Shown piece after piece: positions 26,189-38,200 of a DNA stretch of 64,000 bases. The stretch is from Halorubellus litoreus. GTDB taxonomy: Archaea > Halobacteriota > Halobacteria > Halobacteriales > Natrialbaceae. The position numbers and the translations under genes were made by a program. The stretch is taken from assembly GCF_037081675.1 (NCBI RefSeq), contig NZ_JAZAQL010000003.1, positions 372,001-436,000 on the forward strand, in the 5' to 3' direction. Each line of letters begins with the position of its first letter. Position 1 is the first letter of the stretch. The notes under the pieces were generated by a model. It did no database searches, had not been told where the DNA came from, and saw only the letters and a program-made list of their open reading frames with translations.

Positions 26189-29100
26189 ATGGCCTGGTCT
26201 TCCTCACTACGACGCTGCGGGGTCGTTCTCGTCGCACTCCTCGCAGTCACTGGCATGATCGCACCGTCGGTCGTCGCGGCACCGGGGGCACCCTCGGCTG
26301 GTGTCGACGACGCCGACGGGACGCTGGCCACCGACCAGCGAACCGGCATCGACGACACGACAGACGCGAACGGCCCCGGTTCCAGCGGCGGAACCGACGC
26401 GCCGACCGCGCTCACCGACAGCGCACCGACGCCGACCCCGACGCTCGCGACCCCGGGCGAGGGGAACGCGACGAACGGCACGAACGCGACGAGCGTGACG
26501 CTCGTCACCGGCCAGACCGTCCGCGTCACCGAGCGTAACGGGACGCGCCAGTACGTCACGGACGCGCCAGTCGACATGCGGACGCTCCGTACCGACCGTG
26601 GAACGTACGTCTACCCGACGTCCGTGGACTTCTCGACGTTCGACCGCCAGCTGTTCAACGTCGACCTCCTCATCTCGCAGAACCTCACCGACGCCGAGGC
26701 CGACTCGATTCCGGTGATCGTCGAGTCGACGCGCGGCCGGCAACCGGTCGGCCAGGAAGCCGGTATCAGCGTCGCGAGCGACGTCGCCGCGATCCAGGCG
26801 ACGGAGACGCTCGAGACCATCGGCGCGCAGGCCGGTGTCGTCGCGAAGGCAGACGCTCGGCGGGCGACGCGACAGCTCCGTCGCAGCCCGCGCGTCGAGT
26901 CCGTCCACCTGGACGTGAAGTACCGCGTCCAGATGGACGACGCGGCGAGCATCGTGAACGCCGAGAGCGCACGCGGTGACTACGACGTGAACGGGAGCGG
27001 CGTGACCATCGCCGTCCTCGACACGGGTATCGACGCCACGCACCCCGACATCGACCAGGTCGCCGATGCGAAGGACTTCACCGGCGAAGGCACCACGGCC
27101 GACCTGCAGGGGCACGGCACGCACGTCGCCGGCATCGTCGCCGGGAACGGGAACGCCAGCAACGGCACGTACACGGGTATCGCGCCGAACGCCACCCTCC
27201 TCAACGGCCGCGTCCTCGGCGAGTACGGGTACGGCTCGACGTCCGGTATCATCGCCGGGATGGAGTGGGCCGCGGACAACGACGCCGACGTCATCAGCAT
27301 GAGCCTCGGTGGCCGCGCCTCCGTGGTCCGCGAGAACGACCCGTACACGGCCGCCGTCGAGTACGCGGTCTCGAACGGCGCCGCGGTCGTCATCGCCGCC
27401 GGGAACAGCGGCAGCCGCTACACCATCGGGTCACCGGGTATCGCCGAGGACGCCATCACCGTCGGCTCCACCGACAAGACTGGCGACCTCTCTTCGTTCT
27501 CCTCGCGCGGCCCCACCCCGCAGGGCGAGTACCTCAAGCCGACGCTCGTCGCCCCCGGGAGCAACGTCGTCAGCGCGGCGTCCACTGAGGCGGGCTACAC
27601 GGACGACTACGTCACGAAGAGCGGGACGAGCATGGCGACGCCCGTCGTCGCGGGCGTCGTCGCGCTCGTCAAGGACGAACACCCCGACTGGGGGCCCCAG
27701 CGACTCAAAGCGGCAGTCACCTCGACCGCCGACCCCATCGACGCCGAGACGCCGTACGACGAGGGCGCCGGGCGCGTGAACGCCACCGACGCCGTCGATC
27801 CCGGCGTCGTCGTCTCCGAACCTGTCGTCGACTTCGGGACCATCGGCACCGCCGGGAACCACTCGAAGACCATCACCGTCACGAACGTCCAGAACGACTC
27901 CGTGACGCTGAACCTCTCGACGAGCGCGACGAACCTCAGCGACTCGCCCGTGCCCGCGTGGACGAACGTCTCCACGCTCACGCTCGACGCCGGCGAGTCC
28001 GCGCACGTCAACGTCACCGTCGACGGCGCCGTCCCCATCGGGACGTACGCCGGTCGCGTCAGCTTCGACGACGGCGAGTACACCGCCGTCTTCGGGTACG
28101 TCCGCGTCGCGAACCTCACCATCCGGAAGGAAGCGCTCGCCGGTGGTTCCGTCGACAACGACACCGTCGTCCTGCAGTACAACGAATCACGGTCCGGCGG
28201 GACGTTCGAAGTCGACGAGTTCAACGGTAGTTCCAGCGCGGCGCTGTCGTACGGTATCGCGGAGCCGGGCGAGTACCTGGTCGCGACCGACGGCGAGACC
28301 GCGAACGGGACGGCCGTCTTCCTCACGAAGACGGTGAACGTCACGGACGCGAACACCGTCGTCGTCCTCAACGAGAGCGACGCCGTCCCCGTCACGATGG
28401 ACGTCTCCGACGTCACGAACCGCACTGGGCCGCTCCACGCCGAGAGCGTCTCCGCCAGGTACCGCGTACCGACCGTCGGCTCCGACTTCACGCTCGGACG
28501 GTCCTCGGTCGGGAACGCCTCGCGGCGAGCGTACGTCTCCAACGTCAGCGCGCCCGACGTCTCCCTGATGGCGGCGCTCGCGCCCGTCGACGAGACGCGG
28601 TACACCGCGAGCGACCTCGACGTCCCCGCCTGGTACGCGGTCGGTGGCATCGTCGAGGACGTCACGGAGAACGACACCGTCGTCGTCGACGACGCCACGC
28701 TCGGGGCGATGGACGTCACGTACCGCCGAACGAAGCCCGGACAGCTGGTCGTCGCACACCTACGGACCGAAGCCGGCTCCGACTACCTCCTCAGCGACTA
28801 CTTCGGGGGGAACGTCGGCGACCGAACGCACCAGACCATCTACTACACGTCGTCGTTCGAGAAGGGGAAACTCTCCCTCGGCGGCCCCTTCCTCGGGTGG
28901 GACGTCGAGCGGAACGAGGACGTCTGGACGCCGTTGAAGGCTGGGCAGACGGTCGACCGCGACCCGCTCGCGCATCCGTTCATCGGCGACCCGCTCGTCA
29001 GCACCGCCGGGTACGGGATGTCCATCTCGCTCACCGCCCAGAGCGCGCGCGAGGGCACTCGGACCGCGTACACCGACGACACCGAGGACCAGTACACGGT

Positions 29101-32098
29101 GACCGTCGACGGCCAGGTCGTCCACGACGAGACCACGTCCGGGTTCGTCGACGAGTACGTCTCCATCAGTGACGGCGACGACTACGGCATCCGGATGGTC
29201 GGCCGGAACGACGCGACGAAGCTGTCGACGCGCACCGTCACGAACGTCTCCGCGACCTACGTCGAGAACGGCGACGGGACCGCGCCCGACGTCGCTGACG
29301 TCGACCTCGTCGGAATGAACGCGACGAACACCGCGCCGAACGGGAACCTCACCGTCCGCGCCGCAGTCACCGAGTTCGACACGAGCGCCGTCGAGGAGGT
29401 CCGTATCTTCGTCGCGACCGGCGACACGACCGGGCCGCCGTCGTGGAACGGCGGCGGGAACTGGACGGCGCTCGACGTCGAGCGCGTCTCCGGGACCCAG
29501 TACTGGTACGAGGGCGACGCGTCGCTCGGGACCGCGACCGGGACGCTCGACGTCGCCGTGTTCGCCCGGAACACCGTCGGGTACGAGACGCGCGTCACGA
29601 CGTTCGACGCCGCGCACCTCGCCGACCTCCCGCCGCGCGTCCAGGTGGACGCGAACCGGACCGCGAAAGGCCCCGGGCTCGCCGTCCCCTACGACGACCC
29701 GATCCAGTTCAGTGCACTGAACTCCACCGACAACTTCGACATCGCGAGCTACGAGTGGGACGTCCAGGGTCGCACCGACAGCGGCCCGACCGCGAACGCG
29801 ACGTTCACGTCGGTCGGCGAGACGACCGTGACGCTCTCCGTGACCGACAACGCGAGCCAGACGACGACCGTCGAACGGACGGTCACGGTCGTCGACACGG
29901 AACCGCCGACCGCGGCGGTGTCGCGGAACGGCTCCACGGACCTGACCGTGAACGGGACGACGATACGGTTCGACGCGAGCGCGTCCACCGACGACGTCGG
30001 CGTCACCGCGTACCACTGGGACGTCAACGACGACGAGAGCATCGACGCCATCACGCAGACGCCGACCTACGAGCACACGTTCCTCGTCGCGGGCACGCAC
30101 GACCCGACGGTGTACGTCGTCGACCACGGGGAGAACGTGGACACGGCGACCGCCGCGACCGTCACCGTCAGCGACCGGACGCCACCGACCGCGAACGTCG
30201 CCGCGAACCGGACGTCGGTGAACGTCTCGCGTCCGCTCGAACTGAACGCGAGCGCCAGCAGCGACGACGGCGCGATCGACCGCTACGAGTGGACGCTCGA
30301 CGACGACGACAACCGCACCACCGGGTCGCCGACGGTGACGAAGACGTACGACTCGCTCGGGAACCGCACCGTCACGGTCACCGTCTACGACACCGCCGGG
30401 AACGCGTCGACGGCGTCCGTCGACGTGAACGTCACCGACGAGATCCCGCCGACGGCCGCGTTCGACATCGGGCACTACGACGACGAGCTGACGGTGAACA
30501 CGACCGAGCGGCTGTACGCGTCCGACTCGACGGACAACTACGGCATCGCCGAGTACCGCTGGGACGTCGACGACGACGGCGTCGCCGAGGTGAACACCAC
30601 AGACGACACGCTCGAGTGGACGTTCGACACCATCGAGACGGCGACGGTGAACCTGACCGTCGTCGACGAGCGCGGGAACGCCGAGAGCGTCGAACAGTCG
30701 TATCCCGTCGTGGACGACCAGGAACCCGTCGTGTCCGCGTCCGCGAACCGGACCGAGGTCCTCCCCGGGGAACCGATTCGCTTCACGTCGACCGCGACCG
30801 ACAATACGCGCGTCGAGTCGTACACGTGGTATCACCCCAACGGCACGCAGTACGACGGCCGGAACGCGACGATGCGGTTCACCGACTACGGTCAGGATTA
30901 CGCGTACCTCGTCGTCGAGGACGTGCACGGGAACGCCGAGTACGAGTTCGTCTACTTCGACGTCGAAGACCCCGAACCGCCGACGTTGAACGTGACGCTG
31001 AACCGGACCGAGGTCGAGCACGGTGCGACCGTCGAGTTCGCGACGGTGAACGCGACCGACAACGACGAGGTCGACTACCTGCTGTACGACTACGACGCGG
31101 ACGGTTCCTACCAGCGGTGGTACGGCGCCACGTGGGACATGCCGTCGATCGACGCGACGTGGTACGGTGACCGCACGATATCGGTGATTGCGGTCGACCC
31201 GGCGGGCAACCATGCCGAGGACACGGCGACGCTCACGGTCGTCGACGAGACGCCGCCGACGCCCGCGGTCTCCGTCTCGAACGCGACGCCGACGGTCGGC
31301 CAGGCGATCTCGTTCGACGCGTCGTCGTCGACGGACAACGACGCGGTCGAGACGGTGGAGTGGGACTTCGACGGTGACGGTACCGTCGACGACACCGGGA
31401 TGGCGGTGTCGCACGCGTTCGAGTCGGCGGGCGAGTACGACGTCGAGATGACGGCAATCGATCCTGCTGGGAACGAGAACACTGCGACCGTCTCCGTCAA
31501 CGTCTCCGCGAAGAGCGGCGGTGGCGGTGGTGGCGGTGGCGGTGGCGGCGGCGCTGGTGGGGACGACCCGCGCGTCGTCCTGAAGAGTGCCACGGTCTCC
31601 TCGTCCGACGTCGCGGTCGGCGAATCCGTGACCGTCACGGCGACGTACGAGAACGAGCACACGGCGACGAAGACGGAGGCGGTGACGCTGACGGTGTCCG
31701 GGAGCGAGGTCGCGGAGAAGTCGGTGTCCATCACCGGGCGCTCGGAGCGCACGGTGACGATGACGTACACGTTCGAGGAGACCGGGACGTTCCGGGTGTC
31801 GGTCGACGGCCGACGCGCCGGGTTCGTGTCGGTGAGCGGCGCTGACGACGGTGGGGACGGCGGTGACGGTGGTGACGGTGGGGACGGCGGTGACGGTGGA
31901 ACCACCACGACGCAGTCACCGACCACGACGGACGCGGTATCGACCACGACCACGGTCGCATCGACGGACGATCCCACCGCGAGCACGACGACCGCAGCCG
32001 ACGGGTCCGGAAGCGGCCCCACGCCCGGGTTTGGCGTTGTCTCCGTCGTCCTCGCGGTCCTCGCGTCGCTCGCTGCTGTAGCGCACCGACGGGACTGA
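26189..32098 (+). CDS. Giant surface subtilisin (S8) with seven PKD-like domains and PGF-CTERM
   Basis: 1969 residues. Signal peptide about 1-31. A Thr/Asn-rich linker and a propeptide-like region (VTLVTGQTVRVTERNGTRQY, about 95-235) lead into the S8 domain. The triad is Asp278 (VLDTGID), His309 (GHGTHVAG) and Ser481 (SGTSMATP). A diverse beta-rich region follows (about 540-1140), then seven PKD-like modules of about 90 residues (about 1146-1770), each ending in 'VVD-x-PP'. Then come a Gly-rich linker, a CARDB-like domain and a Thr-rich stalk. The end is PTPGFG, a hydrophobic helix and HRRD, the PGF-CTERM archaeosortase signal. It should be exported and anchored to the S-layer. ATG 26189 places the signal peptide at the start. 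Confidence 0.93.
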   Translation: MAWSSSLRRCGVVLVALLAVTGMIAPSVVAAPGAPSAGVDDADGTLATDQRTGIDDTTDANGPGSSGGTDAPTALTDSAPTPTPTLATPGEGNATNGTNATSVTLVTGQTVRVTERNGTRQYVTDAPVDMRTLRTDRGTYVYPTSVDFSTFDRQLFNVDLLISQNLTDAEADSIPVIVESTRGRQPVGQEAGISVASDVAAIQATETLETIGAQAGVVAKADARRATRQLRRSPRVESVHLDVKYRVQMDDAASIVNAESARGDYDVNGSGVTIAVLDTGIDATHPDIDQVADAKDFTGEGTTADLQGHGTHVAGIVAGNGNASNGTYTGIAPNATLLNGRVLGEYGYGSTSGIIAGMEWAADNDADVISMSLGGRASVVRENDPYTAAVEYAVSNGAAVVIAAGNSGSRYTIGSPGIAEDAITVGSTDKTGDLSSFSSRGPTPQGEYLKPTLVAPGSNVVSAASTEAGYTDDYVTKSGTSMATPVVAGVVALVKDEHPDWGPQRLKAAVTSTADPIDAETPYDEGAGRVNATDAVDPGVVVSEPVVDFGTIGTAGNHSKTITVTNVQNDSVTLNLSTSATNLSDSPVPAWTNVSTLTLDAGESAHVNVTVDGAVPIGTYAGRVSFDDGEYTAVFGYVRVANLTIRKEALAGGSVDNDTVVLQYNESRSGGTFEVDEFNGSSSAALSYGIAEPGEYLVATDGETANGTAVFLTKTVNVTDANTVVVLNESDAVPVTMDVSDVTNRTGPLHAESVSARYRVPTVGSDFTLGRSSVGNASRRAYVSNVSAPDVSLMAALAPVDETRYTASDLDVPAWYAVGGIVEDVTENDTVVVDDATLGAMDVTYRRTKPGQLVVAHLRTEAGSDYLLSDYFGGNVGDRTHQTIYYTSSFEKGKLSLGGPFLGWDVERNEDVWTPLKAGQTVDRDPLAHPFIGDPLVSTAGYGMSISLTAQSAREGTRTAYTDDTEDQYTVTVDGQVVHDETTSGFVDEYVSISDGDDYGIRMVGRNDATKLSTRTVTNVSATYVENGDGTAPDVADVDLVGMNATNTAPNGNLTVRAAVTEFDTSAVEEVRIFVATGDTTGPPSWNGGGNWTALDVERVSGTQYWYEGDASLGTATGTLDVAVFARNTVGYETRVTTFDAAHLADLPPRVQVDANRTAKGPGLAVPYDDPIQFSALNSTDNFDIASYEWDVQGRTDSGPTANATFTSVGETTVTLSVTDNASQTTTVERTVTVVDTEPPTAAVSRNGSTDLTVNGTTIRFDASASTDDVGVTAYHWDVNDDESIDAITQTPTYEHTFLVAGTHDPTVYVVDHGENVDTATAATVTVSDRTPPTANVAANRTSVNVSRPLELNASASSDDGAIDRYEWTLDDDDNRTTGSPTVTKTYDSLGNRTVTVTVYDTAGNASTASVDVNVTDEIPPTAAFDIGHYDDELTVNTTERLYASDSTDNYGIAEYRWDVDDDGVAEVNTTDDTLEWTFDTIETATVNLTVVDERGNAESVEQSYPVVDDQEPVVSASANRTEVLPGEPIRFTSTATDNTRVESYTWYHPNGTQYDGRNATMRFTDYGQDYAYLVVEDVHGNAEYEFVYFDVEDPEPPTLNVTLNRTEVEHGATVEFATVNATDNDEVDYLLYDYDADGSYQRWYGATWDMPSIDATWYGDRTISVIAVDPAGNHAEDTATLTVVDETPPTPAVSVSNATPTVGQAISFDASSSTDNDAVETVEWDFDGDGTVDDTGMAVSHAFESAGEYDVEMTAIDPAGNENTATVSVNVSAKSGGGGGGGGGGGGAGGDDPRVVLKSATVSSSDVAVGESVTVTATYENEHTATKTEAVTLTVSGSEVAEKSVSITGRSERTVTMTYTFEETGTFRVSVDGRRAGFVSVSGADDGGDGGDGGDGGDGGDGGTTTTQSPTTTDAVSTTTTVASTDDPTASTTTAADGSGSGPTPGFGVVSVVLAVLASLAAVAHRRD

Positions 32099-32240
32099 CG
32101 CGACCGCTCGACGCGACCACGCACTCCCCGTCGGTACCGAAGCAGGAACTGGGTTCTCGATATCGAGCCTCTGAGGGGGGTCTCTTCCGCCGATGACCCG
32201 CCCGCTATTAATATCCAAATTTTAACCCCTGAACGAAACC

Positions 32241-32257
32241 GTTTTATGTATGCATAC
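32241..32257 (+). promoter_or_regulatory. Promoter of the second protease: TATA box and palindrome GTATGCATAC
   Basis: GTTTTATGTA (32241-32250) overlaps the perfect palindrome GTATGCATAC (32248-32257), 36-52 bases before the ATG at 32293. The element differs from that of the first protease, which suggests independent control of the two genes. Confidence 0.45.
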
Positions 32258-32292
32258 TTACTTTCTGGCCAATTGGGGGCTTGACATTACTG

Positions 32293-35200
32293 ATGGACTC
32301 GACGCCACGACGACTCCTCGTCGTCCTCGTGACCGCGCTCGCGGTCACCGGGACAATCGCACCGTTCGCCGCCGCCCAGCCCGTCACCCAACCGACGGCA
32401 GGCAGCGGCCTCACCGACGACGACCGGCCGCCCGCTGCGAACACCGTCGACAGCCTCGGTCCGAGCGCCACTGTGGAGCGCAAACCGTCCGTGCACCCGC
32501 GAGCGCTCACGGACCGCGCACCGACGCCCACGCCGGACGACCCAGCGGGACCGAACGGATCGGTCACCGAGCGCTACGAGGTCACGCTCGTCACCGGCCA
32601 GACCGTCCACGTCACCGAGCGTAACGGGACGCGCGAGTACTACGTCGACGCCGAGACCGACATGCGGACGCTCCGAACCGGGAGCGGCACGTACGTCTAC
32701 CCGGCCTCGACCGACTTCTCGACGTTCGACCGCCAGCTGTTCAACGTCGACCTCCTCATCTCGCAGAACCTCACCGACGCCGAAACCGACGCGCTTCCCG
32801 TCATCGTCGAAGCCGCGACCGGCCGGCAGGCCACGGGCGACGACGCTGGCGTCGGCGTCGCGAGCACCGTCGGCGCGATGTCCGTCGACCAGACCCTCGA
32901 GAGCATCGGCGCGCAGGCCGGCCGCATCCAGAAGGGCGCCGCCAGTGACGCCGCCGCGGCACTCCGGGCGACCGACCGCGTCGAATCCGTCCACCTCGAC
33001 GTCCAGTACCAGGTCCAGTTGGACGACGCGGCGAGCATCGTGAACGCCGAGAGCGCACGCAGTGACTACGACGTGAACGGGAGCGGCGTCACCGTCGCCG
33101 TGCTCGACACGGGTATCGACGCCACGCACCCCGACATCGACCAGGTCGTCGCCGAGAAGGACTTCACGGACGAGAACACCACCGCGGACCTGCAGGGGCA
33201 CGGCACGCACGTCGCCGGCATCGTCGCCGGTGACGGCGACGCCAGCAACGGCGCCTACACCGGAATCGCGCCGAACGCCACCCTCCTCAACGGCCGCGTC
33301 CTCGGCGCCGACGGTCGCGGCTACACCTCCGACATCATCAAGGCGATGCAGTGGGCCGCCGACCGCGACGCCGACGTCATCAGCATGAGCCTCGGCGGCG
33401 ACGCCACCGAGGTCCGCTCCAACGACCCGTATACGGCCGCCGTCGAGTACGCCGTCTCGAACGGCACCGCGGTCGTCATCTCCGCCGGCAACGACTACGA
33501 CCGGTACACCATCGGGTCGCCGGGTATCGCCGAGGACGCCATCACCGTCGGCTCCACCGACAAGAACGGTGACCTCTCTTCGTTCTCCTCGCGCGGCCCC
33601 ACGCCGAGAGGCTACTTCCTGAAACCCGACGTCGTCGCACCCGGGAGCGACGTCGTCAGTACCGCGTCCTCCCAGGCCGGGAACACCGACGACTACGTCA
33701 CCAAGAGCGGGACCAGCATGGCAGCGCCCGTCGTCTCCGGCGTCGTCGCGCTCGTCAAGGACGAACACCCCGACTGGGGGCCCCAGCGACTCAAAGCGGC
33801 AGTCACCTCGACCGCCGACCCCATCGACGCCGAGACGCCCTACGACCAGGGCGCGGGACGCGTGAACGCCACCGACGCCGTCGACCCCGACGCGGTCGTC
33901 TCGGACCCCGTCGTCGACTTCGGGACGCTCCAGTCCGGCGGGAACCACACGAAGGTCGTCGCGGTCACCAACCCGAGCGACGACGCCGTCACGCTGAACG
34001 TGTCGACGAACGCGACCGGCCTCGACGGCACGCCGGTCGCAGCGTCCACGAACGTCTCCACGCTCACGCTCGACCCTGGTGAATCGACGACCGTCGCAAT
34101 CACCGTGAACGCGTCCGTCCCGCTCGGCGTCTACGGCGGTCGCGTGAACTTCGACGACGGCGACATCACGGCCGTCTTCGGGTTCGCGCGAACGACGACC
34201 GTCACCGTCGACAAGACGCCGCGAGGTGCCGAGGGCGACCACGGCTACGACGAACTCGTCGTCCACTACAACGAGACCGAACAGCACGAGCCGTTCGTCG
34301 ACGACTACATGCGGAACGACACGTACACGTTCGACGTCGTCAACCCCGGAGAGTACCGCGTGACGACGATGGGGAGCCTGGAGAGCGCGCAGTACACGCC
34401 CATCATGATGACGCGAACGGTACAGATAGGGCGCAGCAATCTAACCGTGAACTTCGACGAGCGGACCGCCGACCCCGTTCGGCTCGACGCGTCAGACGTC
34501 GAGAACGAGACCGGCCCACTCGTCAACGAAACCATGCAGTTCTGGCTGAAGTTCGACGCTGGCGGGTGGGACCGCGAGATATCGGAGAAAGATTACTGGA
34601 CCGAGAACCGGACGGTCTACGTCGCGACCGAGGGCGCGTCGACGGTCGAGGTCCGCGGCGCGTTCGTGCCCGCGAACGAGACCGCGGCCACCGAAGAGAC
34701 GTTCGATGCACCCCGGTTCTACTCGCTCGCGTACCGCATCCAGGACGTCACGGGTCCGCGGACCATCACCGTCGACCGCGACGACCTCGACTCCGTCAAC
34801 GCGACGTACACGCGAACCAAGCCAGGTGAACCGCTCATCGCGTACTTCGAACCGCGGTTCGAGAACGACACGTTCGGCGCGATGCGAGCCGGTGGGGAGG
34901 TCGGTGATCGCGTTCACCAGACCATCTACTACTCGGACTCCTTCGTGGACGCCGGCATGAGCATCTGGGACGGCGGCGAGGGTGACGCGAAGTGGGCGAC
35001 CACCACGCAGTTCTACGACCGCCCCGACCTCGACGAGATACGGAACGTCATGCTCCGGCCGCTCGACCACCCACACACGGGGTTCTACGGGTTCGATCAC
35101 ATCGACGAGGATTCGTTCATCGTGAAACTCCTCGCGCAGTCGAACGAGGACCCGCTGCTCAACCGTTACAGTAGTCTCGGCGAGGAACGCATCCGCATCT

Positions 35201-38200
35201 ACGTCGACGGCGAGAAGTGCTTCGACGAACCGTACGGGAACGTCAACGTCGGCTGCGAGTACGAGGATGACGACTCGTTCCGGTTCTACATGACCGCCGA
35301 GAAGGGACACCAGAACGTCTCGACCCGGGTCGTCACGAACGTCACGGGGCGACTCCACGACGACGGCGACGCCACGCCGCCGCAGGTCCGAGACGTTGAC
35401 GTCCCGAGCACGAACGCGACGAGTTACGCGTCGAACGGGAACCTCACGGTCGAAGCGACCGTCACCGACCCCGGTAGTTCGACCGTCAGCGAGGTCGTCG
35501 TCCTCGTCAGCACGGCGAACGCGACGACCGTTCCCTCGTGGGACGGCGGCGGGAAGTGGACGGCGCTCGACGCCGAGCGCGTGCCCGGCACCGACCGGTA
35601 CCGCGCCACGACGAACGTCGGTCCCTACGAGGGTTCGGTCGACGTCGCGGTGTTCGCGCGGAACACGCTCGGATACGAGATGCGGACGACGTCGTTCGAC
35701 GGCGTGCGCGTCACCGACCTGCCGCCGACGCCGCGGGTGTCCGTGAACGGGAGCTACTCGGTCGACCGCCTCCCGAAGGACGAGTCCGTCGAGCTGCTCG
35801 CGACGAACAGCACCGACAACTTCGGTATCGACGCCTACGAGTGGGCGGTGAACGGCGAGACCGCGAGCGGGCCGTCGACGAACGTCACGTTCGACTCGTA
35901 TGGCGCGTACACGGTGTCGCTGACCGCGACCGACACCGCCGGACAGTCCGCGACTGTGACCCGGACCGTGCACGTGGTCGACACCGTGGCACCGGTCGCG
36001 GACGTGACGACGAACGCGACGAGTCCCATCACGGTCAACGGGACGCCCGTCGAACTCGCCGCCGGGAACTCGACAGATAACACTGGCGTCGTCGAGTACC
36101 GCTGGGACGCCGACGCCGATGGCGCGTTCGAAGCCGTCACGAACGACTCGACGTACACGCACACGTACCTCCACGCCGGGAACGTGACCCCGTCGGTCAC
36201 CGTGGTGGACCGACAGGAGAACGCGGACACGGCGACCGCGAGCGAGTTCGCGGTCGTCGACGACGCGGCGCCGACCGCCGCCATCGCGGACCCCGGTATC
36301 GTGAACGTGTCCGCGAACGACACGCTCTCGGCGGGGCCGAGCACGGACAACGGCGCTATCGACCACTACGCGTGGTCGTTCGAGGACGGGACCACGGTGA
36401 ACACGACGAACGCGACCGTCACGGTCGTCTTCGACGAGTTCGGCCCGGAGAACGTCTCGGTCACGGTCGTCGACACGGCCGGGAACCGAGCGACCGCGAA
36501 CCGGACCGTCGAGGTCGGTGACGACCTCCCGCCCGCGGCGACGTTCTCGCCGCAGGGCGTCCTGAACGCGAACCGGTCCGCGACCCTCGACGCATCGAAC
36601 ACCACCGACAACGTAGCCATCAGCGAGTACCGCTGGGACGTCGACGACGACGGCGTCTTCGAGGCGAATTCGACGACCGCGACGACGACGCACGTCTTCG
36701 AGACGTACGGCGAGACGACCGTCACGCTCGCGGTCGTCGACGACGCCGGGAACGTCGGCACCGTCACGCAGACCGTGATGGTGAACGACACGATCCCCCC
36801 GAACGCGTCCGTCACGGGTACCGAGGGGGCGTACGAGGTCGGCGAGACCGTCGTCCTGAATGCCTCCGGGTCCACCGACAACACGGTCATCGAGTCGTAC
36901 ACGTGGTACCCGGGGAACCACCCGGAGGACCCGGTGAATACCGACCCTGAGACTGCTGACCACGACGGCGCGGTCGGGCAGGTCGTCAACGTGACGTTCG
37001 ACTCGCCGGGCGACCCCAACTACTATCTCGTCGTCGAGGACGCCCACGGGAACGTGGACGTCGAGCACGTCGAAGTGAACGTGACCGATACGCAGGCGCC
37101 GAACGTCTCGCTCGGGTTCGAGAACGATACCGTCGAGTACGGCGAGACGGTGTCGCCGGGCACGCTCACGTACGAGGACGTGCACGAGGTCGCGACCGTC
37201 GAGTACGACCTCGACGGTGACGGCGCGTACGAGGCGAACGTCTCGAACCCGGTCGTGAACGCGACGTGGGTGGGGACGCGGACGCTCTCGATTCGGGCGG
37301 TCGACCCGTCCGGGAACGCGGCGACGGCGAACGCGACGCTCACGGTCGTCGACGAGACGCTTCCGTCGGCTGATTTCGACGTGAACAGCACGTCGGGGGC
37401 GCCCGGTGATGCGTTCGCGTTCGACGCGACGGATACGTCGGACAATCACCGCATCGACTCCTACGAGTGGGACTTCGACGGCGACGGTCAGCCCGACGCG
37501 ACCGGGGCGGCACCGACGCATCGGTTCGAGTCCGCCGGGAACTACTCGGTCCTCCTGACGGTCACGGACGCGTCCGGGAACGAGGACGTCACCGCTCGCG
37601 AGGTCGTCGTCCAGAACGCCAGTGGCGGCGGCGGTGGCGGCGGTGGTGGCGGTGGTGGCGGCGCCGGCGGGGACGACCCGCGCGTCGTCCTGAAGAGCGC
37701 GACCGTCTCCGCCTCCGACGTCGCGGTCGGCGAATCCGTGACCGTCACGGCGACGTACGAGAACGAGCACACGGCGACGAAGACCGAAGCCGTGACGCTC
37801 TCGGTCTCCGGTACCGAGGTCTCCGAGAAGTCCGTGACCATCACGGGCGGTTCCGAGCGGACGGTGACGATGACGCACACGTTCGAGGAGACCGGGACGT
37901 TCCGGGTGTCCGTCGACGGCCGGCGCGCCGGGTTCGTGTCGGTGAGTGGCGCCGACGACGGCGGCGACGGCGGCGATGATGGCGATGGCGGCGACGGTGA
38001 GGACACCACGACGACGCAGCCCTCGACCACGACGGCTGCGGGCGAGGATCCGAGCACGACCGCGGCCGCATCGACGGACGAGTCAACTCCGAGCACGGGC
38101 ACGGCGGATGACGGCACCAGCAGTGACGGCTCCGGAAGCGGCTCCACGCCCGGATTCGGCGTCCTGCTCGCGCTCGTTGCACTCCTCGCGGGTACCGCTG

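Noticed and set aside
28760..31660. 966-codon minus-strand frame opposite the first protease
   Set aside because: Arg/Val/Asp-rich shadow of the conserved PKD region on the plus strand; no domain or signal.
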